A stretch of DNA of 64,000 nucleotides from CAVVEQ01 sp963806635 (GTDB lineage: Bacteria; Chloroflexota; Anaerolineae; Anaerolineales; Anaerolineaceae), in the NCBI GenBank assembly GCA_963806635.1, contig CAWDZA010000015.1, forward strand, positions 1 to 64,000, in the 5' to 3' direction. A model generated the notes under the pieces. That model made no database searches. It saw only the letters and a program-made list of their open reading frames with translations, and was not told the origin of the DNA. The position numbers and the translations under genes are program-made. Numbering within the stretch: the first letter of the stretch is position 1; each line of letters begins with the position of its first letter. Below are positions 1 through 9,305 of this stretch, in pieces.

Positions 1-191
1 CGACATAATTCCGTAAGGTGCGATAGCGGTTTGCACCGCATCGATATTTGCCGGATCCAAACGCATATGGCGACGATATGATCAGCATTAAGAATAACAG
101 GACAGCAAGCGTGACAGAAACAACCTCGTTTCTCTTTTAAAAAGCTGAAATTCTGTTACCTCGAATTTTGAAATGTTAATTTCTTATCCAT
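1..191 (-). pseudogene. Sugar ABC transporter permease (RbsC-like), 5' part, frameshifted
   Basis: Start of a second ribose-type permease that continues beyond the left edge. The ATG at 191 overlaps the end of the upstream permease by 16 nt, so the two were translationally coupled. The conceptual N-terminus reads MDKKLTFQNSR, then a hydrophobic helix (VTLAVLLFLMLIISSPYAF), then a segment like LDPANIDAVQTAIAPYGIMS, which fits the first helix and loop of BPD_transp_2 permeases. These three pieces lie in different frames: one break lies near 120-150 and one near 60, and the reading frame meets a stop after 11 codons. As written it cannot give a functional membrane subunit. Family assignment is from residue pattern only, on a short piece. 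Confidence 0.55.
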
Positions 192-1181
192 AGGTTGATC
201 CTTACATTACCCCTATTTAGGCGAGTATCAATGAAAACTGAAATGATAAGAATCACACCAATTATCAGTTGCTGGAAAAGCGGTTCAATATTGAAAATCA
301 CCATTCCATTAAGAATAGTCGCCAGGAATATTAGGCCGATGCACCAACCAAGAATACTCTACCTTTTCCCCCGTAAAGGCTGGCGGTTTCCAAGAACCGC
401 TGCTGTGACAGCCGAAACTCAAGCCCCACCCCGATTGCCGTATCCGCATATGAAACCCGGGAGGAAATCAATATCCCTCCAATGGCAGCAGCAAGGGCTG
501 ATACCGCAAACATTGTGATTTTTAATCCGGTAGATTTGATCCCATAAATTCTTGCGGTTTGGCGATCTTCTCCCACAAAATACATCCTTTTAAAATTGCA
601 GATTTTTTTAGCAAGATCTCTAGGACGACGACCAACACGATCATAGCGATAATGGTTATATAAACATTCCCGACTTCAATTTTGGAAAGATGGCGCATGG
701 CAGGCAGATAAGTCACCATGACATGTGCTTTTACTAAATATGAAGATAAGCCGCGAATTAGCGTTAAGGTAGCGATAATGACCATCATGGAATTTTAGTC
801 TAAACCTGGACAACAAGCATACCCTGTAACCATCCCCATTAGCCCACAGACAAGCAGAGCAGATCCCATCGCCGGTAAAGCGGAACCTTCATCATCACCA
901 TCAGATATCCCATAAACATCCCGGAAAAAGCGTAGACTGAGCCTACAGAGAGGTCAATCTCACCCATTATCATCAGGTAGGTAAAGCCAATGATCGCAAA
1001 AAATTGGAATGAAACACCATACAATATCGAGTAGATATTTCTTGAAGTTAAGAAAATATCACTGGTTAATGAAAGAAAAATAAACAGAATTAAAGCAATG
1101 AGTATGATGGTAATTGAGCTAAAGTTAAAGCTTCTTTTTTCTGCTTATCGGTGTTGCAGTGGATAATGTTTCGTTATTCAT
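176..1181 (-). pseudogene. Sugar ABC transporter permease (RbsC-like), multiple frameshifts
   Basis: Membrane subunit of a ribose/xylose-type importer. The ATG at 1181 overlaps the ATPase stop by 8 nt. Pieces in family order are recognisable: an N-terminal helix, then GFTYLMIMGEIDLSVGS (the conserved permease signature), then a helix with LTLIRGLSSY, then VGEDRQTARIYGIKSTGLKI, then ASLYGGKGRVF, and a C-terminal helix ending near DTRLNRG at 176. They lie in different frames, with breaks near 1127 (in a run of A), 860, 790, 590, 425 and 350. All domains are present but none is joined. Either a decaying gene or an indel-rich stretch of assembly; the neighbouring ATPase is affected in the same way while the binding protein is not. 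Confidence 0.75.
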
Positions 1182-2749
1182 TTGCTAACACCTCCCGCTT
1201 CTCCGCGGCTAATGCAAAAACGGATTCCTCGTCTATCCGGTCCCCCGCCAGCTCCCCAACAATAGATTTATTTTTCATGACATAGATCCTGTCGCAAAGC
1301 CCCATAAGTTCGGGAAGGTCGGAGCTGAAAATGATGAATCCGGTTCCTTGTTTTGCGGCCTCCAAAATAAATTTATGAATTTCGCTCTTTGCGCCCACAT
1401 CGATCCCCCGTGTTGGTTCATTCACGATCATCAACTCGGGTTTCGTGCCGATACACATTGAAATCATGAGTTTTTGTTGGTTACCACCACTAAGGTTGCG
1501 TGGTTTTTCAAAAATATTTGGAATAACATCGAAAATAGATGGATATATTTTTCCGTGTAATCTTCGATTGCATTTTTATTTAGAAATGAAAAAGTTGATA
1601 ACTCATCCATTTTTGGCATCATCATATTATCCGCCGCTCCACTGCCCAACAGGAGACCGGCTTTTTTGCGATTGTTATTCAGGTAAAGGATTTTCTTTTT
1701 TAACAACTCTGGCGGTGTGATCTTCGTTAGTTTTTCATTCTTGAAGGTGATCTCACCAGTATCCTTTCCCTCAAGACCGTAAATCATCTGCGATACAGTG
1801 ATCAACCCCGACCCTTCCAATCCGAAAAAGCCGATTATCTCGCCCTCGTGAAGCTCAAATCCGATCGGATTAATGCGTTTTTCTTTGAAAGTCCTTCCAC
1901 CTTATAGAAAACCGGATTAGCGCTTGCGTCAATAAAAATCTTCTTGGAGTAAAGGCTTTCTGATAACTCACGGCCAACCATCGCACTTACGAGATCATCC
2001 TCGGTGAGGTTTCCATCGTTTAAATACGTGCAAATATATTTACCATCCCGTAATATCGTAATTCTGTCGCTAATTTCCAGTACTTCATTGATCCGATGGG
2101 AAATATAAATGATCGTAATACCTTTATCACGTAAGTCGCGAATGATCTGCATCAATTTGCAGGTTTCATCGTTGTTCAAACCGGATGTAGGTTCGTCAAG
2201 AAGAATAATTTGCTGGTTATTGCTGATACAACGGAGTATCTCGACCATCTGCTGTTGAGCAAGAGTGAGAGACTCCATTTTCTGTTTCGGATTTATATTG
2301 ATATCAAAAATCGCGATACTCTCTTCCGTGCGACGATTTAGATTATTCCAATTGATGGTACCTATAGTATTTGTAAAATAGCGGGTGGGAAAAATATTCT
2401 CAGCAACTGTCAAATTATCGAAAATGGATAATTCCTGGTGCACCATTGATATACCCATCATTTGGGCGTGTTCGGGTGAAAAGATTTTGATTGATTTACC
2501 GCCAATAATTATTTCACCGGAATCAGGTGCTTCTTCACCCATAATGATCTTGACCAGAGTTGATTTACCCGCGCCATTTTCCCCGAGTAATGTGTGGACT
2601 TCCCCTTTTTTAATTCCAAAACCGACGCTCTTCAATGCCTTGACAGCGCCATATGACTTTGAAATATCACGAATCTGAATGAAATCGTCTTCTCCAAATG
2701 CGGAGTCAAGTGTAACTTTGGTTTTACTATATACAGGATTTGTTGACAT
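1174..2749 (-). pseudogene. Sugar ABC transporter ATP-binding protein (RbsA/XylG-like), frameshifted
   Basis: Double-cassette ATPase of about 510 residues that would energise the two permeases. The first cassette is intact: Walker A GENGAGKST, a Q-loop in VHQELSIF, Walker B IILLDEPTSG and a switch His in YISHR. The second cassette starts with INPIGFELHEGEIIGFFGLEG, followed by LSGGNQQKL and a degenerate Walker B MIVNEPTRGIDVGA, as is usual in this family. Two frame changes interrupt it, one near 1890 and one near 1545, giving three reading pieces (2749-1835, 1820-1464, 1467-1174). The start ATG at 2749 lies 118 nt after the binding-protein stop, with a stem-loop between. Probably non-functional as written; sequencing error remains possible. 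Confidence 0.85.
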
Positions 2750-2809
2750 TGATTTACTCCCATTTCAGGACTTCGGTTTATACGATCAATTCATCGCCTG
2801 AAAAAAGAA

Positions 2810-2842
2810 GTCGAAAGGCATACTGTTAATACACCTTTCGAC
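2810..2842 (-). terminator. Intercistronic stem-loop between binding protein and ATPase
   Basis: A perfect 9-bp inverted repeat (GTCGAAAGG / CCTTTCGAC, 15-nt loop) followed on the minus strand by a T-rich run (TTCTTTTTTC). It sits directly after the binding-protein gene. Such partial terminators usually raise the amount of binding protein relative to the membrane subunits; that role is inferred. Confidence 0.6.
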
Positions 2843-2867
2843 TGTTAGAGGTTAGAGCATTAAAGGA

Positions 2868-3950
2868 TTAATAGTTATACAGGTCGGTCTCAATTTTGGG
2901 CATGTTTTCGGCAAGGAAATATTGAACATTATTGGCATCGATGACGGCTGCCGTATTATACATGTTTTCCGGAACAGGGTTGACGCCAGCAGCAGCATTA
3001 TCGGAGGATATCGGGATATTTTTCAATCCACCATCATTCCAATCCTGCATAAGAAGAATCGCTAAGAATTCATCGGTTGCGGTTTTATTGATGAGGGTGG
3101 CATCGATATAACCCTTGCCAATATACTCCAACGTCGCGGGTTCTCTGTCATGTACAACAACTTTAACGGAACCCGGTTTGATGGCAAGTTCTTCCATGGC
3201 CATTGCAATACCGGTGCCGGAGCTGGAATCCAGCCCAACAACAGCATTGACGTCGGGATAGTTATTGAATACGCTCTTCGCTGCTTCGATGGCATCGGCG
3301 GTTGCGGCTTTGTCATCGGCTTCAACAACGACTTCCCATTCAGAGTTCTCAGCAAGGTAATCTTTTACGCCGCGGAGCTTGGCGTCCGTGTTTGCAGCTC
3401 CCCAGTTACCCATTAGGGCAACTTTTCCGGTCGTACCGGCGCGTTTGATCAACTCGGCGGCTGTATCTCTTCCGGTTTGATAATTATCGAGGCCGATGTA
3501 GGTGAGACCGGGATTGACAGCGGTTCTGGTTTCGGTCATAACGACCGGAATACCAGCTGACATTGCTTTCTTTACTGCTTCTGCGGGGGAGTCATCCCAC
3601 ATGCGGGTGATGATGCCATTGGGATTCTTGGCAATAGCAGCTTCGATAGCGTCAGCCTGGGCTTTTGTGTCCCATCCTTCAGGACCAGCTGCAATGATAT
3701 TGACATTGAAATAATCAGCAGCGTATCTCAGGGCGAGATGGGAATCGGCAAAATATGGATGCGCCTGGTGGGATGAAATCATGTAGTAGGTGCGCATGGG
3801 TTGATCTGCTGCGGCGGCAGGTGCTGCGGCATCGGCTGCTGCAGGTGCGGCAGGCGCGGCAGCTTCGGGTGCTGCAGGTGCAGCACAGGCAACAAGGATC
3901 GTTGCGATCAGCATAACAACTAGACCAATAGCTACATTACGTTGACTCAT
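2868..3950 (-). CDS. Sugar ABC transporter substrate-binding lipoprotein (RbsB-like)
   Basis: Captures a sugar outside the membrane and delivers it to the permease. 360 residues. The start at 3950 is chosen over an upstream ATG because AGGAG lies just before it and the signal peptide begins there. Residues 1-21 are a lipoprotein signal with lipobox LVAC (Cys22), followed by a long Ala/Pro spacer and then a periplasmic-binding-protein type 1 fold (Peripla_BP_4): IIAAGPEGWDTKAQADAIEAA, then PVVMTETRTAV, then DNYQTGRDTAAELI, then AVVGLDSSSGTGIAMAMEE. First gene of the operon, behind a strong promoter and a palindrome. It is intact although every downstream transporter gene is broken. The sugar cannot be told from sequence. 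Confidence 0.9.
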   Translation of the reverse strand: MSQRNVAIGLVVMLIATILVACAAPAAPEAAAPAAPAAADAAAPAAAADQPMRTYYMISSHQAHPYFADSHLALRYAADYFNVNIIAAGPEGWDTKAQADAIEAAIAKNPNGIITRMWDDSPAEAVKKAMSAGIPVVMTETRTAVNPGLTYIGLDNYQTGRDTAAELIKRAGTTGKVALMGNWGAANTDAKLRGVKDYLAENSEWEVVVEADDKAATADAIEAAKSVFNNYPDVNAVVGLDSSSGTGIAMAMEELAIKPGSVKVVVHDREPATLEYIGKGYIDATLINKTATDEFLAILLMQDWNDGGLKNIPISSDNAAAGVNPVPENMYNTAAVIDANNVQYFLAENMPKIETDLYNY

Positions 3951-3977
3951 TTTCTCTTTCTCTCCTATGGGATGATT

Positions 3978-3996
3978 TAACACTCGGTGAGTGTTA
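3978..3996. promoter_or_regulatory. Palindromic operator at the sugar ABC promoter
   Basis: A perfect inverted repeat with 8-bp arms (TAACACTC / GAGTGTTA) and a 3-nt centre. It lies 6 bp downstream of the -10 box, about where transcription should start, and 27 bp before the binding-protein ATG. That is a typical position for a repressor such as a LacI- or DeoR-family protein. No regulator gene is visible nearby. Confidence 0.65.
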
Positions 3997-4002
3997 GTAG
4001 TA

Positions 4003-4031
4003 ATTATAGAGAAATTAGACAACGATGTCAA
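4003..4031 (-). promoter_or_regulatory. Consensus sigma-70-type promoter of the sugar ABC operon
   Basis: On the minus strand TTGACA (4031-4026), a 17-nt spacer and TATAAT (4008-4003): full consensus in both boxes and the ideal spacing. It drives the binding-protein gene that starts at 3950. Confidence 0.85.
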
Positions 4032-4277
4032 TAATCGCTAGATTAGAATATAATAATGGAGACATAGATGCAAAAGACTATTCGATAGTCCCCAGACTAT
4101 CTGAAGGAAATGAAGGAGTATTTTTAATAGTTGCATAAACCGAAAGAGTAATTGTGTTGCACGATAGAATCTGGTCACTCAATCTTAAAATTCATGATGC
4201 AATGTGCAAGTTTGACTCTTCGTACGAAAAAATGAAATCGTTTTCTTTTACCGACATACTTTAAATCGGAGATAAGA

Positions 4278-5556
4278 ATGGCAACCGAAACCACTTTTCT
4301 AATGGATACGTCCAGCGTCAAATTTGGTCCGGGTTCGACAAACGAGGTGGGGTATGACATGAAGACCCTGGGAGCCCGGCGCGTGATGGTTCTCGTCGAT
4401 CCAAATCTGGCGGAGAGTGAAACATGCGCCAAAGTAATGAAATCCCTTCAGGGTGCAGGCATAGACGCGGTGTTATATAACCATGTGCGTGTAGAACCCA
4501 CTGACCTATCCTTCAAAGACGCGATCCAATTTGCCACTGACGGGAAATTTGATGGTTATGTCGCCGTGGGTGGGGGGTCAACCATGGATACTGCCAAGGC
4601 GGCTAACTTGTATGCCACATATCCGGCTGAATTCCTGACCTATGTCAATGCCCCCATTGGGAAGGGTCAACCACCTCCAGGGCGCTTATGCCCAATGGTC
4701 GCCATTCCAACAACTGCAGGCACTGGCAGTGAAACAACCGGGACAGCAATATTCGACTTACTGGAGATGCACATAAAAACCGGGATAGCCCATCGGGCGC
4801 TGCGCCCGCAGCTCGGGATAATTGATCCAGACAACACGAGAACGATGCCAAAAATGGTGGCAGCCTGTAGTGGTTTGGATGTGTTGTGCCACGCCCTGGA
4901 ATCGCTTACAGCACTTCCTTACCAGCAACGCGTTGCACCGGAGACACCTGCCCAGACGCCCGGCATACCAGGGAGCCAACCCAATCAGCTATATTTGGGC
5001 ATCCAACGCGATCGAGATCTGCTCAAAATTCCTGGTGCGTGAGATCACTGATATTTCAGATGACGAAGCGCGGGGACAGATGCTTCTAGCTTCTTCTTTT
5101 GCCGGGATCGGCTTCGGCAACGCAGGGGTTACCCTTCCGCATGGAATGTCCTATCCTATCTCCGGAATGGTACGTAACTATTTCCCGGAAGGTTATCCTC
5201 AAGATCACCCTATGGTTCCGCACGGAATGTCCGTCATTCTTAGCGCGCCCGCCGTTTTTCGTTTTACCGCTCCAACCAACCCAAAACTTCATCTCTATGC
5301 GGCCAGCCTTATGGGTGTGGATGTAGCTGGTGCAAAAGACGGGGATGCGGGTGATTTACTCGCAGGGGCCGTTATCGATGTGATGAAGAAAACCGGAATG
5401 CCGAACGGGTTGAAGGCGGTAGGTTTTGATGTCCAAGATATCGAAGATCTGGTGGCGGGTACTTTACCTCAACACCGGGTAACCAAACTCTCACCTCGTC
5501 CCGCCAGCCCGGAGGATTTGGTGAAATTATTCCAGGAGACGATGACCATCTGGTAA
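4278..5556 (+). pseudogene. Hydroxyacid-oxoacid transhydrogenase (HOT/ADHFE1-like, iron-dependent ADH family), one frameshift
   Basis: HOT enzymes oxidise 4-hydroxybutyrate to succinate semialdehyde while reducing 2-oxoglutarate to D-2-hydroxyglutarate, without free NAD. Joining the two frames gives about 426 residues that follow the family throughout: KFGPGSTNEVG, the phrase VRVEPTDLSFKDAI, GGGSTMDTAKAANLYA, NAPIGKG, TTAGTGSETTG, DVLCHALES, RPAYQGANPIS, FAGIGFGNAGV, HGMSYPIS, and TLPQHRVTKL. The conserved Asp and His residues for iron are present. The frame changes once around 4935-4970; otherwise nothing is missing. GGAG precedes the ATG. The gene is divergent from the sugar ABC operon and upstream of GlcF/GlcD-like genes that could re-oxidise D-2-hydroxyglutarate. 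Mutation or sequencing error cannot be told apart here. Confidence 0.85.
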
Positions 5557-5910
5557 ATCAAACCTAGTGGAACTTCACGCTTGGTTTCAATAGACAATCC
5601 TGAAATAATAATTTAACAGAAGTCGTAAATTATGGCGATATTCTGATAATTCGGGAATCGTCAACCATGTTTGGCGCAAAGCTAAATCTTGGCTCTAATA
5701 AATTTTCGGTTTCAAATTATTCATAAAATCCGAAAACGCCGAATGAAGAATCGTTTGAAAAAAAGAATAGGCACGACCAAACCGAAAGCAAGTTGGTTTC
5801 AGTGCTCAGTGAGCCATACCTGATTTTCCTAATCGAAGTTTGTTTTCGGGTAAATCACAAATAGTCCATTCGGTTTCAGTGACCGAAACCAAAAAAGGAA
5901 GCGTATCGTA
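5557..5910. other. Non-coding gap upstream of the glcF-like gene
   Basis: AT-rich and without a credible gene. The hexamer GGTTTC recurs at 5584, 5707, 5795 and 5872; the last copy pairs with GAAACC to form a weak palindrome around 5872-5890, just before the next gene. This may be a regulator site but is not strong. Confidence 0.3.
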
Positions 5911-7180
5911 TTGAAAAGCAGCCTGTTGCAACCATCTCAACATCAATACCTGAATTGCATCCGTTGTGGATTGTGTCTTTCTGTTTGTCCGACTTATCGG
6001 GAGTACCTGAGTGAGACTGCTTCCCCTCGTGGACGAGTCTTTCTGACCCGAAAAGGTCTCGAAGGTGAAATGGAACTCACTCCGAATCTGATCGAACAGA
6101 TGTACGGTTGTTTTGCCTGCCTTGCGTGTAACGATGCCTGCCCTGTGGGCATCAAACCCGCGGATCTCGCGATGCAAATGCGCTGGGTTGATGAACAGGT
6201 TCACCCCTCCGGTTGGAAGCGAACTCTCTTTGGTAAGTTGATTCCCAATCCTGAACGAATGGAAAAAGCTACCCTGGCATTTCGTATTTATGAAAGAAGC
6301 GGGATGCGAAAACTTGTTTACGCCCTTGGTCTGCGCAGGTTAATACCCAGCCAATTGAGGGATATGGAAGCCATGCTTCCGCATCTACCCCAGCGTCCGC
6401 TTAGGCAGTCACTACCTGAAATTACACACGCAGATCAAAATGGTAAATATCGGATTGGATTCTTCCTGGGTTGTGCCCAGAATTTATTGTTCGCGGAAGA
6501 AAGCGCAGCAACGGTGAGGGTGCTGGCAAGAAATGGCTGCACAGTCATCACGCCTCTTCAAACAGTATGCTGCGGAATGCCGGCAGCAGGGTATGGAAGA
6601 CAGGATCTCGTTCTGGAACAAGCCAGAAAAAACATTTCCATATTTGAGAATATTCATGTGGATTATATTGTTACAGATTGTGCGACCTGCGGTTCGACTT
6701 TGAAAGAATACGGGGCACTGCTCGGAGAAGATCAACAATGGGCTGAAAGAGCTGCTTCCTTTAGTAATAAAGTCAGAGATATTAGCGAATTCCTGATGTC
6801 GATTCCCTTGCAAAAACCCAAAGGGATTATTAATGGAAGGGTGACATATCATGACCCATGTCATCTGCGACGGGGACAGGGGGTCTGGGAACAACCAAGG
6901 GAGCTCATGAAATTGATAGATGGGATCGAGTTCACCGAATTGCCAGAAGCGGATTGGTGCTGCGGTTCAGCAGGCAGCCAGCTGATCACGCATTACCAGA
7001 CCTCGCTCAAAGTCCTTTCCCGCAAAATGGATAATTTGGAAGACACCGGGGCGGATTACATCGCTTCCGGATGTCCGGGCTGCCAGATGCAGCTATCTGT
7101 GGGAGTGAAAAAACGTAAATTTAAAAGTTCAAGTTGTGCATCCGATTCAATTACTGGATAAGGCATACCAAAATGAATGA
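5911..7180 (+). pseudogene. GlcF-like iron-sulfur subunit of a 2-hydroxyacid oxidase, late frameshift
   Basis: Electron-transfer partner of the GlcD-like flavoprotein that follows. The start is a TTG at 5911 with GGAAG 9 nt upstream. Two 4Fe-4S motifs are present (Cys16-19-22-26 and Cys67-70-73-77), then two CCG domains with CCGMPAAGYG and CCGSAGSQL, ending in SGCPGCQMQLSVGV. As written the frame ends at 7161 with an unrelated tail. In the next frame the sequence continues KVQVVHPIQLLDKAYQNE and stops at 7180, overlapping the glcD-like ATG (7173) by 8 nt. The natural end is therefore 7180, and the AAAA run at 7123-7126 has one A too many. Only about 17 residues are changed, so the protein may still work. 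Confidence 0.8.
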
Positions 7181-8552
7181 GAAATTGATTCGAAAGATAA
7201 AAGAAATCGCCGGAAGCGATGGCGTTCTTACAGAACCAGAGGATCTTGCGGCATATAGTTATGATGGCACTTTTGAAGAACACAGTCCGGATTTGGTTGT
7301 GCTTCCGCGAACCACTCAACAGGTAAGCAGGTTGATAACGGTCGCCTCGGACGAAAATATCCCGGTAGTACCTCGCGGGATGGCTTCCGGACTTGCTGCG
7401 GCTTCGGTCCCTTTTTCAGGGGGAATTGCGCTTTCCATGACCCGTATGAACCAGATCCTTGAGATCGACAAGTTGAATTCTGTTGCTCGCGTCGAGGCAG
7501 GGATTGTGACCGCAGATCTTCAATCAGCAGTGGAAAAGCAGGGCCTATTTTACCCCCCAGATCCATCCAGCATCCGCCACTCCACCATCGGTGGAAATAT
7601 CGCCTGCAATGCTGGTGGCCCGCGTTGTTTAAAATATGGTGTTACCGGGGATTACGTTCTTGGATTAACCATTGTTCTTGCTGATGGGAATATCCTTAAA
7701 ACTGGCGGGAAATCGATCAAAGACGTTGCCGGTTATGATCTAAATTCCCTCTTTACCGGTTCAGAAGGAACTTTGGGAGTGATCACCGAAGCGACACTGA
7801 AATTGATCTCTAAACCAAAATTCACCCAGACCGCCCTGGCTGAGTTTAAATTTCTCGATGACTCAGCCAACGCGGTCAACGCGATCCTATCTGAGGGACT
7901 CCTTCCAGCGACCCTTGAGCTGATGGATGAAACTGCCATATCGTGTATTGAGGAGGCCATGCACCTGGGATTGCCACTCGACGTCGAAGCATTATTGCTC
8001 ATGGAGACCGATGGCGCTGATGATCTTTCCGTGAAAAGGGAGATGACCGCAATCACAAGGATTTGTCGAGATTGCGGGGCGAGAGAGGTAAAAATTGCTC
8101 AAACCGAAGGGGAACGCGCCAAGCTCTGGAAAGCCAGACGATCGGTATCTCCATCCCTGGCTCGTAAAGCCCCCAACAAACTTGGTGAAGATATAACGGT
8201 ACCCCGGAACGCTATCCCGGAAGCAATCCGGAAACTAAAGGAAATCAGTGCCAGGTATGAATTGCCCATTGTTATTTTTGGGCATGCTGGTGATGGGAAT
8301 CTTCACCCTAACATTTTGTTTGATAAGCGGGATCCGGTTCAATGGGAAAAAGTGAGCCAGATAGTTGCCGAAGAGTTTGAACTCGCTTTACGATTGGGGG
8401 GTACGCTAACCGGTGAGCACGGCATTGGAACTCTCAAACGACCATTTCTTCGGGAGGCGTTGGGTGATGTTTCGATTAATATCCAAAGTCGAATTAAATC
8501 TGCATTGGATCCGAAAAATATCCTTAATCCCGGAAAAGTGCTTCAGGAATAA
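7173..8552 (+). CDS. GlcD-like FAD-linked oxidase (glycolate / D-lactate / D-2-hydroxyacid dehydrogenase)
   Basis: Flavoprotein of the FAD_binding_4 / FAD-oxidase C family that oxidises a D-2-hydroxyacid to a 2-oxoacid and passes electrons to the GlcF-like protein. 459 residues, full length. The start at 7173 overlaps the corrected glcF end. The FAD-binding half includes PRGMASGLAAAS (about 60-75), DPSSIRHSTIGGNIACNAGG and GTLGVITEATLKL. The catalytic half has FGHAGDGNLHPNI and GEHGIGTLKR, the usual metal and flavin contacts. The substrate could be glycolate, D-lactate or D-2-hydroxyglutarate. The last is attractive because the HOT-like gene upstream would make it, but that is inference. No defect is seen in this gene. 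Confidence 0.88.
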   Translation: MNEKLIRKIKEIAGSDGVLTEPEDLAAYSYDGTFEEHSPDLVVLPRTTQQVSRLITVASDENIPVVPRGMASGLAAASVPFSGGIALSMTRMNQILEIDKLNSVARVEAGIVTADLQSAVEKQGLFYPPDPSSIRHSTIGGNIACNAGGPRCLKYGVTGDYVLGLTIVLADGNILKTGGKSIKDVAGYDLNSLFTGSEGTLGVITEATLKLISKPKFTQTALAEFKFLDDSANAVNAILSEGLLPATLELMDETAISCIEEAMHLGLPLDVEALLLMETDGADDLSVKREMTAITRICRDCGAREVKIAQTEGERAKLWKARRSVSPSLARKAPNKLGEDITVPRNAIPEAIRKLKEISARYELPIVIFGHAGDGNLHPNILFDKRDPVQWEKVSQIVAEEFELALRLGGTLTGEHGIGTLKRPFLREALGDVSINIQSRIKSALDPKNILNPGKVLQE

Positions 8553-8578
8553 TGACAAATATGTTTCCCCCCGATTAA

Positions 8579-8833
8579 ATGTATATCAATTATTTGAGAT
8601 CAAGCATTATCAAGAATTTCCTTCACCCTGCCGACTGCCCCGCTGGTAAGGCGGACTTATTCAGCATCATGCGCTCGGTAGGTTACGAAGATATCGTCAG
8701 TATCGAGCATGAGGATTTTTACATGTCCATCGATGAGGGGCTTGAGAAAGCTGTCCACAATTTAAAACAGGTAATGATGCTTGAGCCAGGGTCAAAACCC
8801 AAGGCGTTTAATCTGGATGAGAGGTTTAAGTAG
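8579..8833 (+). pseudogene. 3' remnant of a sugar-phosphate isomerase/epimerase (AP endonuclease 2 fold)
   Basis: The last ~65 residues (ADLFSIMRSVGYEDIVSIEH, then EDFYMSIDEGLEKAVHNL) match the C-terminal strand and helix of TIM-barrel sugar isomerase/epimerases of the IolE/YcjR type. The Glu-His pair in SIEHED is typical of the metal-site strand. The first ~200 residues are missing and the sequence before about 8640 does not resemble the family, so this is a truncated leftover. It suggests the region once carried a longer sugar catabolic cluster. Confidence 0.6.
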
Positions 8834-9305
8834 CCCGCTAAAAATATCAACGCAAAGTGAAAATATCCTTTCCGCCTGTTTGAAATAACTGCTGGAGTTT
8901 GAAGCATTCCGACAGTAATATTTGATGGGAGAAAAAATATTCCTTAAAGTCACACCTGAAAATAAATGGTGAATTTGTCCGAAACGGCGGATTCATCGGT
9001 TTTTTACCAGCATTGTTGCGAATTTGGAGTCAATGTTTTAATATATCCATCAATATGGATTTCTGTGAAAAATCAAGTAGTCTTCCATCCTCAGAAAGCC
9101 CAGAGCGTATGAGCGGTTGATCGCTTCGAATAGTTTTGGGCTTGGTTAATTATGGCTGACTGGTGATCATTTTCGGCAGGCAGCCGTCTCCTTCTCCTTC
9201 TTGCAAGTCCTGTGGCAAGGCTATAATCCTCGAATGCAAAGAATCACAATCCCGGTCAAGCGCAGCAAGTGGACGGATGGTAACCTTGCAGCATGAGGCG
9301 AGAGC
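8834..9305. other. Non-coding gap before the AraC-type regulator
   Basis: No gene recognised on either strand. A possible promoter for the next gene lies at 9201-9227 (TTGCAA, 15-nt spacer, TATAAT); the spacer is short, so this is tentative. Confidence 0.35.

Noticed and set aside
7121..7180. Programmed frameshift in the glcF-like gene
   Set aside because: AAAA alone is not a proper slippery site with a stimulator, and the frame change restores an ordinary family C-terminus; a plain indel is simpler.
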